From Pseudomonas mediterranea CFBP 5447 (GTDB lineage: Bacteria > Pseudomonadota > Gammaproteobacteria > Pseudomonadales > Pseudomonadaceae): a DNA stretch of 64,000 nucleotides. This document shows positions 48,201 to 56,948 of this stretch, piece after piece (position 1 is the first letter of the stretch; every line of letters starts with the position of its first letter). The notes below the pieces were generated by a model. It worked only from the letters and a program-made list of their open reading frames with translations. It was not told the origin of the DNA and searched no databases. Location: NCBI RefSeq assembly GCF_000774145.1, contig NZ_KN322983.1, positions 712,537 through 776,536 of the forward strand, read 5' to 3'. The translations under genes and the position numbers were made by a program.

Positions 48201-49018
48201 CCTTGCACGGCAGGGCCTCCTTGGGCATGCACGTACAGATCTTCGAAGGCGCCGACTCGAAGGGCACCGCAAACGTCGATGGCAATGGTAATTGGAGCCT
48301 GCCGTTGAGTGGGCTGGCCGAGGGCCCCAACATCTTCAGTGCCAAGGCGCTGTACAGTAATAATCCAGAGTCTGAACGTTGGGGGATCAATGTAGCCAAG
48401 CAGTTGGTGATCGATACCGGCCCCGTGTACCTCAGCGGGTTTTTCCTGTACATCGGACAACCGCGAAACGGTACCCCCATGCCAGCTGGCACAACATTCA
48501 ATCGGACCCCTCTAGCGGGGAATCCTGGATACGCTTACTACACGTCGAACGGTAATGTGGCCCGCGTGGATGGCTACGGTACGGTCGAAGGGTGGGCCAA
48601 TGGACAGGCAACGATCACCGTCGCCGATGCTTCCGGGCAGACAGCGTCCTATGTGGTGATCCGGTCGAACGCCTGGCAGATGGCAATGATCGGGACCATC
48701 ACAGGGGGAGAAGCGGCCAACTGGGCAAACTCCCAAGGGGCGGCGAATTCATTTGCCCAGCCCCCACGTCCGGACGGTGGCACCATGCAAGCCATTCGAA
48801 CGTACTACGTCGTGCCCACAGGATTTAACTACAGGCACTGGACCGGAGCATTCGAGAATGGCAATCCCCTGTGGCCACTTTGGGCGAACCCCTACACGGG
48901 AGAGATTGGAACGCAGGCGATTCAGGATTATCTAGGCGCCTACTGTCGGATACCCTATAACGCGGGCCAGGTGCTGGCGAGTATTCCAGACTCACAACCA
49001 GACAATGGACAACGTTGA
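45257..49018 (+). CDS. Giant Ig-like tandem-module protein 4 (1253 aa)
   Basis: A paralogue of gene 3 with the same order: about 855 residues of seven modules, then two (not three) bacterial Ig repeats (about 860-1055), a Big_2-like domain (1056-1135) and a C-terminal domain (1136-1253). Module motifs include GDRIKLSWGGE, GDEVEIHLTGT, GNAIALIWNGI, GDQVHILWWGS and GDQVSVTWTGT. The Ig repeats are close copies of one another (VTLSGKAANGQKVEVYDGG and VTLHGRASLGMHVQIFEGA), with GDNPVSGVWGINV-type ends. The end domain shares GTMQAIRTYY and a tryptophan-rich strand (RHWTGAF) with gene 3. No signal peptide is present. Codon use is closer to the core genome than for genes 1 and 2. The role is unknown. 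Confidence 0.78.
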   Translation: MDTADNTPLVYDPLEIPDGNPAHPPAPADSVGINIAAARQVFPHDGLLLVLPPWANMGQGDAFRIKLDNLPMVTGSIEEETEVDQPVKRHIPGDRLIDGDFNLNYDVRILGEPDYRPSAVTKIHVKIDFAPPGGPDLDGATPGHSELKLTTPFLPPDAVDQDAARQGVPVTIEPYPIMAEGDRIKLSWGGEIIWATVEPQHLPPQNVPLVITVDEATILKAGDTDTNGLAVVFEVYDVVDNKSADWSAEVRVIVDTGNSRLMAPLIKETVNLVLDMDQLGEADLTFQVVAMDANFKAGDEVEIHLTGTTAEGEKIDEVIFAPEKILSVPSILEFKRPSAEVRQLAGGLHAAFFYRLIKADGSDDLTSKVFSPRIVGRANPLAAPIPLDEIAGTLDPQLPGTTIEIPLDPAMEEGNAIALIWNGITESGSAYTPDLPLHPLSKNEAEGSVPIEIVVAGEHLTAIEGGTLDLYYKLLRDAVSREVIEEESLHADLLTIGMPQAELPPPVVEGESDGVLDPADKPNGTRLIVRQYSGQEAGDQVHILWWGSITGRYRDSLPVTEVTANQDIPFTISAALIEGNRNGTVRAMYWVKRAGGGTSPSETLLMSIGAGMDLTAPSVKQATGSSPTQQLNPVTAKDALTVVIPDYGVQPGDQVSVTWTGTAGAGSYTKPAGDLPSNREIDLPVSVIAYNLGRSVTVSYTVTRSGSNESPASVPLTLAVQTIAENDLSGSKPKILQAGNNGEGPELDVASLTGHATVRIDSWPLIAVNQYVWLRVKGKNNDDTDYELTLWSSVLGSRVSPGWVSDGFATNTVPLNDLRELKDGSTLTVEFKASFNQSIDENQATTFPLRVYTVQTIELIVPTIDSAKDPHQTPIVNGGYTVETSVTLSGKAANGQKVEVYDGGNLKGTPSADGNGDWTLPVSGLSVNPHIFTAKALYGDNPVSGVWGINVVAVAQPTITAVKDPNDADIANGGYTLATSVTLHGRASLGMHVQIFEGADSKGTANVDGNGNWSLPLSGLAEGPNIFSAKALYSNNPESERWGINVAKQLVIDTGPVYLSGFFLYIGQPRNGTPMPAGTTFNRTPLAGNPGYAYYTSNGNVARVDGYGTVEGWANGQATITVADASGQTASYVVIRSNAWQMAMIGTITGGEAANWANSQGAANSFAQPPRPDGGTMQAIRTYYVVPTGFNYRHWTGAFENGNPLWPLWANPYTGEIGTQAIQDYLGAYCRIPYNAGQVLASIPDSQPDNGQR

Positions 49019-49020
49019 TC

Positions 49021-49065
49021 CTGTAGGAGCGGGCCTGACCTTTCGCGAGCAAGCCCGCTCTCACG
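49021..49065. repeat. Degenerate single REP hairpin
   Basis: CTGTAGGAGCGGGCCTGACC pairs imperfectly with AGCAAGCCCGCTCTCACGG. It is a short, mutated relative of family A that fills the space between gene 4 and the convergent RND gene. Confidence 0.7.
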
Positions 49066-49068
49066 GAT

Positions 49069-52000
49069 TCAGCGTTGTTGGTCTGACCTGCGCACGAGTT
49101 TCATCACCCCCACGAAAAACACCGGCACAAACACCACCGCCAACGTCGCGCTGATCATCCCGCCAATCACCCCGGTCCCGATGGCCTGCTGGCTCGCCGA
49201 ACTGGCCCCGGTGGCGATTGCCAGGGGCACCACGCCGAGGATGAACGCCAGGGAGGTCATGATGATCGGCCGCAGGCGCAAGCGTGCTGCCTGAAGGGTG
49301 GCGTCGATCAGGTCGTGGCCTTCGTCGTACAGGCTCTTGGCGAACTCGATGATCAGGATCGCGTTCTTCGCTGACAGACCGATGATGGTCACCAGCCCGA
49401 CCTTGAAGAACACGTCGTTAGGCATGCCGCGCAACGATACCGCCAGCACCGCGCCGAGTACCCCCAGCGGTACCACCAACAGCACCGAGGCTGGAATCGA
49501 CCAGCTCTCATAGAGGGCCGCCAGGCACAGGAACACCACCAGCAACGATAGACCCAACAGGATTGGCGCCTGGCTGCCGGACAGACGTTCCTGCAACGAC
49601 AGACCGGTCCATTCCTGGCCCAGGCCCGCCGGGCCCTGGGCCACCAGCCGTTCGATCTCCGCCATGGCCTGGCCGGTGCTGTAGCCCGGTGCCGGTTCGC
49701 CGGAAATGCTGATGGCCGGGTAGCCGTTGTAGCGGGTCAGTTGCGTCGGGCCCTGGGTCCACTTGGCCTGGACGAAGGCCGATAACGGCACCATTTTCCC
49801 GGCATCGTTGCGCACGTGGATCTTCAGCAGATCGGCCACCTGGCTGCGCTGGTCACCCTCGGCCTGGACCACCACCCGCTGCATGCGCCCTTGATTGGGG
49901 AAGTCGTTGACGTAACTCGAGCCCACGGCGGTCGCCAGCACATTGCCGACGTCGGCGAAAGACACCCCCAGGGCATTGGCCTGCTTGCGGTCGACTTCCA
50001 GTTGCACTTGCGGTGCTTCGGCCAGGGCGCTTTCGCGCACATTGATCAGCACCGGGCTTTTTTCGGCGGCGGCGAGCAATTCGTCGCGAGCCTGCATCAG
50101 CGTGGCATGGCCGAGGCCGCCGCGATCCTGCAGGCGGAACTCGAAGCCGCTGGACGTCCCCAGGCCGTCCACCGGTGGCGGCAACACGGCGAAGGCCATG
50201 GCGTCCTTGATCCCGCCGAAGGCCTGGTTGGCGCGCTCGGCAATGGCGCCGGCCGAGTCGTCGTTGCCACGCTCCGACCAGTCCTTGAGGGTGGTGAACG
50301 CCAGCGCCGCGTTCTGCCCACTGCCGGAGAAACTGAAACCCAGGATCACCGTGCTGTCGCCCACACCCGGCTCGCCGGCGTTATGGGCTTCGATCTGTTC
50401 GACCACCTGCACCGTGCGGTTCTTGCTCGCGCCGGGGGGTAGTTGGATGTCGGTGATGGTGTAGCCCTGGTCTTCCACCGGCAGGAACGAGGAGGGCAGG
50501 CGGCTGAACAACAGGCCCATGCCCACCAGCAGCAAACCGTAGATCACCAGGTAGCGACCGGTGCGCTTGAGGGCATAGGCGACCCAGCCTTGATAGCGCT
50601 CGCCCAGTCGATCGAAGCGGCGATTGAACCAGCCGAAGAAGCCGCCCTTGGCGTGATGCTCGCCCTGGCCGATGGGCTTGAGCAGGGTGGCGCACAGCGC
50701 GGGCGTCAGGCTCAGGGCCAGGAACGCCGAGAACAGGATCGACGTGGCCATGGACAGCGAGAACTGGCGATAGATCACACCCACCGAGCCCGGCATGAAC
50801 GCCATCGGAATGAACACCGCCACCAGCACCAGGGTGATGCCGATGATGGCCCCGGTGATCTGCTGCATGGCCTTGCGCGTGGCGTCCTTGGGTGACAGCC
50901 CTTCGCTGGCCATGATCCGCTCCACGTTCTCCACCACGACGATGGCGTCGTCCACCAGAATGCCGATGGCCAATACCATGCCGAACATGGTCAGCACGTT
51001 GATGGAGAAGCCCAGGGCCAGCATGATGGCGAACGTGCCCATCAGCGCCACCGGCACCACCAGGGTCGGGATCAGGGTGTAGCGAATGTTCTGCAGGAAC
51101 AGGAACATCACGGCGAACACCAGCAGCATGGCCTCGCCGAGGGTGTAGATCACCTTGGTGATGGAGACCTTGACGAACGGCGAGGTGTCGTAGGGGATCT
51201 TGTACTCCACGCCGGCCGGGAAGTAGCGCGCCAGTTCATCCATTTTCGCCCGCACCAGGGTCGCCGTGTTCAGGGCATTGGCCCCCGGCGACAGTTGCAC
51301 GCCGACCGCCGTGGAGGGCTTGCCGTTGAGGCGGGTGGAAAACTGATATTCCTGGCTGCCGACTTCCACCCGTGCCACGTCGCCGATGCGCACGGTGGAG
51401 CCGTCGGGGTTGGCCTTGAGCACGATGTCGGCGAATTCTTCCGGCGTCGACAACTGGCCCTTGACCAGGATGGTCGCGGTGATTTCCTGGGTGCCGCGGC
51501 TCGGCAAATCGCCAATGCTACCCGCTGAAACCTGGGCGTTCTGCGCCTGGACGGCAGCGTTCACATCGGCCGGGGTCAGGTTGAAGCTGAGCAGCTTCTG
51601 TGGGTCGATCCAGATCCGCATCGCCCGTTCGGCGCCGTACAACTGCGCCTTGCCGACACCGTCCAGGCGCTTGATTTCGTTCATCACGTTGCGCGCCAGA
51701 TAGTCGCTGAGGGCGACGTCGTCGAGCTTGCCGTCACTGGACGTGAGGGTGATCAGCAGCAGGAAACCGGCCGAGACCTTATCCACCTGCAAGCCTTGCT
51801 GGGTGACCGCCTGGGGCAGGCGCGACTCCACCGCCTTGAGGCGGTTCTGCACGTCGACCTGAGCCAGTTCCGGGTTGGTGCCGGGCTTGAATGTCGCGGT
51901 GATGGTGGCGCTGCCCAGGCTGCTCTGGGAACCGAAGTACAGCAGGTTGTCGGCACCGTTGAGTTCTTCCTCGATCAGGCTGACGACACTCTGGTCCACG

Positions 52001-52167
52001 GTTTGCGCCGAGGCGCCGGGGTACACCGCGTAGATCTCGATTTGCGGCGGCGCGACGTCCGGGTACTGGGCCACCGGCAATTGCGGGATCGCCAGCACAC
52101 CGGCCAGCAGGATGAACAACGCGACCACCCAGGCGAACACCGGACGGTCGATAAAGAACTGCGGCAT
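49069..52167 (-). CDS. RND multidrug efflux permease, HAE1 family
   Basis: The product has 1032 residues and the AcrB/MexB topology of twelve membrane helices and two large periplasmic loops. The proton-relay pair is in GILVDDAIVVVENVERIM, the relay Lys in IIGLSAKNAILIIEFAK, and the porter domain starts QLPVAQYPDVAPPQIEIYAVYP. It is slightly shorter than AcrB. The start is MPQFFIDRPVFAWVVALFIL. The adaptor gene lies upstream on the same strand with a 14-base gap. No outer-membrane channel gene is present, so it presumably uses an OprM- or TolC-like channel encoded elsewhere. Substrates cannot be told. The nearby RstA/RstB-like pair is divergent from the adaptor gene and may regulate it. Confidence 0.94.
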   Translation of the reverse strand: MPQFFIDRPVFAWVVALFILLAGVLAIPQLPVAQYPDVAPPQIEIYAVYPGASAQTVDQSVVSLIEEELNGADNLLYFGSQSSLGSATITATFKPGTNPELAQVDVQNRLKAVESRLPQAVTQQGLQVDKVSAGFLLLITLTSSDGKLDDVALSDYLARNVMNEIKRLDGVGKAQLYGAERAMRIWIDPQKLLSFNLTPADVNAAVQAQNAQVSAGSIGDLPSRGTQEITATILVKGQLSTPEEFADIVLKANPDGSTVRIGDVARVEVGSQEYQFSTRLNGKPSTAVGVQLSPGANALNTATLVRAKMDELARYFPAGVEYKIPYDTSPFVKVSITKVIYTLGEAMLLVFAVMFLFLQNIRYTLIPTLVVPVALMGTFAIMLALGFSINVLTMFGMVLAIGILVDDAIVVVENVERIMASEGLSPKDATRKAMQQITGAIIGITLVLVAVFIPMAFMPGSVGVIYRQFSLSMATSILFSAFLALSLTPALCATLLKPIGQGEHHAKGGFFGWFNRRFDRLGERYQGWVAYALKRTGRYLVIYGLLLVGMGLLFSRLPSSFLPVEDQGYTITDIQLPPGASKNRTVQVVEQIEAHNAGEPGVGDSTVILGFSFSGSGQNAALAFTTLKDWSERGNDDSAGAIAERANQAFGGIKDAMAFAVLPPPVDGLGTSSGFEFRLQDRGGLGHATLMQARDELLAAAEKSPVLINVRESALAEAPQVQLEVDRKQANALGVSFADVGNVLATAVGSSYVNDFPNQGRMQRVVVQAEGDQRSQVADLLKIHVRNDAGKMVPLSAFVQAKWTQGPTQLTRYNGYPAISISGEPAPGYSTGQAMAEIERLVAQGPAGLGQEWTGLSLQERLSGSQAPILLGLSLLVVFLCLAALYESWSIPASVLLVVPLGVLGAVLAVSLRGMPNDVFFKVGLVTIIGLSAKNAILIIEFAKSLYDEGHDLIDATLQAARLRLRPIIMTSLAFILGVVPLAIATGASSASQQAIGTGVIGGMISATLAVVFVPVFFVGVMKLVRRSDQQR

Positions 52168-52181
52168 GAGAAACGTCCTGC

Positions 52182-53333
52182 TTACTGACCAGAGGCAAGT
52201 GGAAGAGGGGAGTTGTCGATCTGGACTTTTTCACCAGGGCGGGCATGTTGCAGGCCTTCGACAACGATGCGGTCGCCTGGCTTAAGGCCGTGGGTAACGA
52301 TCCAGCGGTTGTCCTGCACACCGCCCAGCTCCACCGGTTGCAGGCTGACTTGCAGCTCGGCGTCCACCAGCAGCACCTGGGCTGTGCCTGCGCTGTCACG
52401 CTGGATGGCCCGTTGCGGCACGCTGATGCCCTGACGGTCGACGGCCTGCTCCAGGCGCACCCGCACGAAGCTGCCGGGCAGCAGATCGAGATCGGGGTTG
52501 GGGAACTCACTGCGCAGGGTAATCTGGCCGGTGCCCGGGTCGACGCTGATGTCGGTGAACAACAGCTTGCCCGGCAACGGATAGAGGCTGCCGTCGTCCT
52601 GGATCAACGTGGCCTTGGCCTGGTCCTGGCCAACCTGCTGCAGCTGGCCGGCACGCAAGGCCCGACGCAACTCGTTGAGTTCGCGGGTCGATTGGGTGAG
52701 GTCGGCGTGGATTGGGTTGAGTTGCTGGATCAGCGCCAGCGGCGTGGTTTCGTTCTGTCCCACCAGCGCGCCCTCGGTGACCAGCGCCCGACCGATGCGT
52801 CCGGCAATCGGCGCGGTGACCGTGGCATAGCCCAGATTCAACCGGGCCCGCTCGACGGCGGCCTTGTTGGCGGCGACATCGGCGGCGGTCTGGCGGGCGG
52901 CGGCGCGGGCGTTATCATAGTCCTGGGCGCTGATGGCGTTGTCCTCGATCAGCCGGGCGTAGCGCTGCTCCTGCAAGCGCGCCTGGAACGCGTTGGCCTC
53001 GGCCTTGCGCAACGCTGCCTCGGCGCTGTCCAGGTCGGCCTTGAACGGCGCCGGATCGATGCGGAACAGCACGTCGCCCTTTTTCACATCACTGCCTTCG
53101 CGGTAGACCCGCTGCAACACCACGCCGGGCACCCGTGCGCGGACTTCGGCGATGCGCGGCGCGGCGATACGCCCGCTCAACTCGCTGCTGATGGACAGCG
53201 GCCGGGCTTCGACGGTTTCGACGGCAACGGTGGGGCGCGGCGCTTCGTCCGTGGGCGCCGAGGCGTTATCGCAGGCGCTCAACGACAGGACCCCGAGCAA
53301 CAGGCCCAGGGTGGCGAAAGAGTTCTTTGGCAT
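52182..53333 (-). CDS. RND efflux periplasmic adaptor (membrane fusion protein)
   Basis: The product has 383 residues and is a lipoprotein, with a lipobox in VLSLSAC and lipidated Cys21. The first beta-barrel and lipoyl strand (SGRIAAPRIAEVRARVPGVVLQR) is followed by the long coiled-coil hairpin (about 95-165, rich in Ala, Glu, Arg) and the lipoyl return YATVTAPIAGRIGRALVTEG. The C-terminal membrane-proximal domain contains VPQRAIQRDSAGTAQVLLVD. It links the RND permease to an outer-membrane channel. It is the first gene of the adaptor-permease operon, divergent from the response regulator at 53600. Confidence 0.94.
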   Translation of the reverse strand: MPKNSFATLGLLLGVLSLSACDNASAPTDEAPRPTVAVETVEARPLSISSELSGRIAAPRIAEVRARVPGVVLQRVYREGSDVKKGDVLFRIDPAPFKADLDSAEAALRKAEANAFQARLQEQRYARLIEDNAISAQDYDNARAAARQTAADVAANKAAVERARLNLGYATVTAPIAGRIGRALVTEGALVGQNETTPLALIQQLNPIHADLTQSTRELNELRRALRAGQLQQVGQDQAKATLIQDDGSLYPLPGKLLFTDISVDPGTGQITLRSEFPNPDLDLLPGSFVRVRLEQAVDRQGISVPQRAIQRDSAGTAQVLLVDAELQVSLQPVELGGVQDNRWIVTHGLKPGDRIVVEGLQHARPGEKVQIDNSPLPLASGQ

Positions 53334-53493
53334 GGTGCTTCCCCGATGATGAACACCCCCATGCTACGGAGAGTGATGGGGGACAGCGGTAAAGCTTTGT
53401 AGGGGGTGTGTGAAATTGTGTAAGGGGTTTGCTCGCGGGTGGGTGAGGGCGTATATCCTTGGCAGCTTGAGATTTTCTGTGCCTGGCAGGGCC

Positions 53494-53566
53494 TCATCGC
53501 GAGCAGGCTCGCTCCTACAAAGTTCACGCAAACCCTGTGGGAGCGAGCCTGCTCGCGATAGCGGTG
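53494..53566. repeat. REP pair, family A, tail-to-tail order
   Basis: CGCGAGCAGGCTCGCTCCTA comes first and the forward core second, with about 20 bases between. It lies in the divergent gap between the efflux operon and the two-component genes, close to the regulator start at 53600. Confidence 0.85.
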
Positions 53567-53599
53567 TGTCAGGCGCCACAGCACTTTCTGGAAACCCCC

Positions 53600-54301
53600 A
53601 TGCCCAACATCCTCCTGGTGGAAGACGACACCGCCCTCAGCGAACTGATCGCCAGTTACCTGGAACGCAACGGTTATCAGGTCAGCGTGCTCAGCCGGGG
53701 CGATCATGTGCGCGAACGGGCGCGGGTCGATCCGCCGGACCTGGTGATCCTCGACCTGATGCTGCCGGGGCTGGACGGCTTGCAGGTGTGCCGCTTGCTG
53801 CGGGCCGATTCGGCGACGTTACCGATCCTGATGCTCACCGCCCGGGACGACAGTCACGACCAGGTGCTGGGCCTGGAGATGGGCGCCGACGACTACGTCA
53901 CCAAACCGTGCGAGCCACGGGTGCTGCTGGCCCGTGTGCGGACCTTGCTGCGGCGCAGTAGCCTCAGCGAGCCACAGACGGCCAACGACCGCATTCTCAT
54001 GGGCAACCTGTGCATCGACTTGTCCGAGCGCACCGTGACCTGGCGCGGGCAGGCGGTGGAGTTGTCCAGTGGCGAGTACAACCTGCTGGTGGTGTTGGCC
54101 CGTCATTCCGGTGAAGTATTGAGTCGCGACCAGATCCTGCAACGCTTGCGCGGCATCGAATTCAACGGCACCGACCGCTCGGTGGACGTGGCGATTTCCA
54201 AGCTGCGACGCAAGTTCGACGACAACGCCGGCGAAGCGCGCAAGATCAAGACGGTGTGGGGCAAGGGGTATCTGTTCAGTCGCTCCGAGTGGGAGTGCTG
54301 A
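53600..54301 (+). CDS. rstA: RstA-like OmpR-family response regulator
   Basis: The product has 233 residues. The receiver domain has the acidic pocket ILLVEDDTALS, phospho-acceptor Asp52 in VILDLMLPGLDG and the conserved Lys in GADDYVTKPCEP. The OmpR-type winged helix at the C terminus includes LRGIEFNGTDRSVDVAISKL, which closely resembles E. coli RstA, and KIKTVWGKGYLF. I chose the ATG at 53600 (MPNILLVEDD); the longer frame to 53537 is read from a REP element. It is co-transcribed with the kinase (4-base gap) and divergent from the efflux operon. Confidence 0.9.
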   Translation: MPNILLVEDDTALSELIASYLERNGYQVSVLSRGDHVRERARVDPPDLVILDLMLPGLDGLQVCRLLRADSATLPILMLTARDDSHDQVLGLEMGADDYVTKPCEPRVLLARVRTLLRRSSLSEPQTANDRILMGNLCIDLSERTVTWRGQAVELSSGEYNLLVVLARHSGEVLSRDQILQRLRGIEFNGTDRSVDVAISKLRRKFDDNAGEARKIKTVWGKGYLFSRSEWEC

Positions 54302-54305
54302 GTCG

Positions 54306-55610
54306 ATGTGGAAGCTGTTGATCCGCCTTTACCTGGTCACCATCGTGTCCTACAGCGCAGCGATCTACCTGATGCCGGAACTGGTGATCCGCCTGTTCCA
54401 TGAGCGGTTCATGAGCTACAACCTCGACTATTCCCGTGGCCTGCAAACCCTGATGAGCAAGCAGTTCCACGCCGTGCCGAGTGAGCAATGGCCGGCGCTG
54501 GCGGCGCAGATGGACAAGGAGTTCGACCCGCTGCGCATCGAGCTGGCTGCCATCGATGATGTGGACTTCAGTGCCAATGAACAAGCCCGTCTCAAGCAGG
54601 GTGAAAACGTGGTGCGCCTCGGCGACTGGGCCTGGCGAACCCTGGCGGTGGCGCCGCTGGACGAGCGTACGGTGGTCAAGATGATCGTTCCTCCGGATCC
54701 AGCCGACGTCAGTTGGTTGTACTGGAGCATCAACGTGTTGATCGGCGCGACGATGCTGGCGTGCCTGTTGCTCTGGTTGCGGCCGCACTGGCGTGACCTG
54801 GAGCGTCTCAGGAGCACCGCCGAACGCTTCGGCAAGGGTCACTTGAGCGAGCGCACGCACATCGCCTCCAGTTCCAACATCGGTAGCTTGGCCCATGTGT
54901 TCGATACCATGGCCAGCGATATCGAGAGCCTGCTCAATCAGCAACGGGACCTGCTCAACGCGGTCTCCCACGAACTGCGCACGCCCTTGACCCGGCTCGA
55001 CTTCGGCCTGGCCCTGGCGCTGTCCGATGACTTGCCGCCGGCCAGCCGCGAGCGCCTGCAAGGGTTGGTGGCGCACATTCGCGAGCTGGACGAGCTGGTG
55101 CTGGAATTGCTCTCCTACAGCCGGTTGCAGAACCCCGAGCGTTTGCCGGAACGGGTCGAGGTGCCGCTGGACGAATTCATCGACAGCATTCTGGGCAGCG
55201 TCGACGAGGACCTGGCGGCGCCGGACGTGGTGATCGACGTGCTCTTGCATGGCGCGCTGGAGCGTTTTGTCCTGGACCCGCGGCTGACGGCCCGGGCACT
55301 GCAGAACCTGTTGCGCAATGCCATGCGTTATTGCGAGAAGCGGATCCAGGTCGGCGTGCGGGTGAGCGCTGAGGGCTGCGAGATCTGGGTCGACGACGAC
55401 GGCATCGGCATTCCCGACGGTGAGCGCGAGCGGGTGTTCGAGCCGTTCTACCGCCTGGACCGCAGTCGCGACCGCGCCACGGGCGGCTTCGGCCTGGGCT
55501 TGGCCATCAGCCGCCGCGCCCTGGAAGCCCAGGGCGGCACCTTGACGGCTGAAGTCTCACCGCTGGGCGGCGCCCGCTTCAGGCTGTGGCTGACAACGCG
55601 GCTGCCTTGA
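54306..55610 (+). CDS. rstB: RstB-like sensor histidine kinase
   Basis: The product has 434 residues. It has a membrane span near residues 5-25, a periplasmic sensor of about 110 residues, a second span (YWSINVLIGATMLACLLLWL, about 139-158), HAMP (about 160-210), and a dimerisation/phosphoacceptor helix with His222 in AVSHELRTPLTRLDF. The ATPase domain has N, G1 and G2 boxes NLLRNAMRYCEKR, DDDGIGIPD and GGFGLGLAISRR. The WLRPHW and FEPFYRLDRSRDR segments match RstB of E. coli. The signal is unknown. It shares an operon with the response regulator. Confidence 0.9.
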   Translation: MWKLLIRLYLVTIVSYSAAIYLMPELVIRLFHERFMSYNLDYSRGLQTLMSKQFHAVPSEQWPALAAQMDKEFDPLRIELAAIDDVDFSANEQARLKQGENVVRLGDWAWRTLAVAPLDERTVVKMIVPPDPADVSWLYWSINVLIGATMLACLLLWLRPHWRDLERLRSTAERFGKGHLSERTHIASSSNIGSLAHVFDTMASDIESLLNQQRDLLNAVSHELRTPLTRLDFGLALALSDDLPPASRERLQGLVAHIRELDELVLELLSYSRLQNPERLPERVEVPLDEFIDSILGSVDEDLAAPDVVIDVLLHGALERFVLDPRLTARALQNLLRNAMRYCEKRIQVGVRVSAEGCEIWVDDDGIGIPDGERERVFEPFYRLDRSRDRATGGFGLGLAISRRALEAQGGTLTAEVSPLGGARFRLWLTTRLP

Positions 55611-55621
55611 CCGCACGGTTC

Positions 55622-55668
55622 CTGTGGCGAGGGAGCCTGCTCCCGCCGGGCCGCAAAGCGGCCCCCTC
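55622..55668. repeat. Half REP element, family B
   Basis: One family B core (CTGTGGCGAGGGAGCCTGCT) with its inner hairpin GGGCCGCAAAGCGGCCC but no inverted partner. It lies between the convergent rstB and DUF1345 genes. Confidence 0.75.
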
Positions 55669-55672
55669 AACA

Positions 55673-56314
55673 TCACCCAAACAACCCCGCCGCAATATTG
55701 ATCGAGAACCCGAGAATCGCCGTGTTGAACACAAACCCGATCAACGATTGCGCCAGCACGATCTTGCGCAGCTGCCGGGTGGCAACGCCGACGTCCGACG
55801 TCTGGACCGCCACGCCGATGGTGAACGAGAAATACAGGAAGTCCCAATAATTGGGCGTGGTCAGCCCTTCGGCAAACCGCAGGGCCGGCTCCTTGCCGTC
55901 CCAGGTGTAATACAACCGCGCGTAATGAACGCTGAAGATCACTCCGATCAGCAGCCATGAACCAATGACCGTGAGCGCGGTGAAACCGTAGTGCATCAGC
56001 TTGCCTGCGGTTTGCAGGTCGCGGCTGCCGGCCAGCTCGAAGGTGATGGTTGCCAGGCTGGCCAAGGCCGCGATGCAGACCACCAGCAGGACCAGCCCGG
56101 CATTTTCGTCTTCGATCTCGGCGATGCGCCTGACGTCGGGGGCCTTGGCTCGGACGGTCAGCCAGAACATCAACGCCAGGTACGTCCAGACCCCGATATT
56201 CCAGCCGACCAGGATTTTGCCGATGACAGAATCCGCGGGAACCAGGAGTCCCGCGATCAGGCCAAGGGCCGTTGCGCCGGAAAGGCGTGGGTGGGTGCGA
56301 GCGAGGAAGGGCAC
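55673..56314 (-). CDS. DUF1345 family membrane protein
   Basis: The product has 213 residues with about five hydrophobic spans. The family motif region is [28 protein letters not shown], which resembles an ion-channel pore-proximal segment. DUF1345 has no proven function. The start is a GTG at 56314; the protein begins [14 protein letters not shown]. The pncA stop lies four bases upstream, so the gene probably shares the pncA transcript. Confidence 0.82.
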   Translation of the reverse strand: MPFLARTHPRLSGATALGLIAGLLVPADSVIGKILVGWNIGVWTYLALMFWLTVRAKAPDVRRIAEIEDENAGLVLLVVCIAALASLATITFELAGSRDLQTAGKLMHYGFTALTVIGSWLLIGVIFSVHYARLYYTWDGKEPALRFAEGLTTPNYWDFLYFSFTIGVAVQTSDVGVATRQLRKIVLAQSLIGFVFNTAILGFSINIAAGLFG

Positions 56315-56318
56315 CGGG

Positions 56319-56948
56319 TCAGGCCGTCATGGCAGAGGACTGAATCAGCTCCACGCCTGCTGTCTGCATCCGGCGGAGCGCCGTTTCCATCGAACCCTCG
56401 ATATCGATGCCTCGGCAGGCGTCGAGCACCACGATGGCATTGAACCCTGCGATCCGTGCATCCAGGGCGGTGAACATCACACAGAAATCCAGGGCCAGCC
56501 CCACTACGTAAACGGTGTCGACGCCACGCTCCTTGAGGTAGCCCGCCAACCCGGTGGGCGTCTGGCGGTCGGCCTCCATGAACGCCGAATAACTGTCGAT
56601 GTCCGGGTTGCAGCCCTTGCGGATGATCAGTTGGGCGTGGGGCAGGTCCAGTGCCGGGTGCAGCGCCGCACCTTGGCTGCCTTGTATACAGTGGTCGGGC
56701 CACAGCGTTTGTTCGCCGTAGGGCAACTGGGTGGTGTCGAAGGGTTGCTTGCCAGGGTGGCTGGACGCAAACGAAGCGTGCCCGGCCGGGTGCCAGTCCT
56801 GGGCGAGGACGACCTGGTTGAATGAACGGCCCAAGCGGTTGATCAGCGGCACGATCTCGTCGCCTCCCGGCACGGCCAGCGGCCCACCCGGGATGAAGTC
56901 GTTTTGTACGTCTATCACCAATAATGCAGCGGTTGTGGCGCGGGTCAT
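56319..56948 (-). CDS. pncA: Nicotinamidase PncA
   Basis: The product has 209 residues of the isochorismatase-like cysteine hydrolase fold. It deamidates nicotinamide to nicotinate in NAD salvage. The catalytic Asp is in [15 protein letters not shown]. The metal-site histidines are in [12 protein letters not shown], the Lys in [16 protein letters not shown], and the nucleophile Cys in [17 protein letters not shown] chose the ATG at 56948 ([10 protein letters not shown]) with GGAG nine bases upstream; the longer frame to 57149 is not supported. It leads into DUF1345. Confidence 0.93.
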   Translation of the reverse strand: MTRATTAALLVIDVQNDFIPGGPLAVPGGDEIVPLINRLGRSFNQVVLAQDWHPAGHASFASSHPGKQPFDTTQLPYGEQTLWPDHCIQGSQGAALHPALDLPHAQLIIRKGCNPDIDSYSAFMEADRQTPTGLAGYLKERGVDTVYVVGLALDFCVMFTALDARIAGFNAIVVLDACRGIDIEGSMETALRRMQTAGVELIQSSAMTA

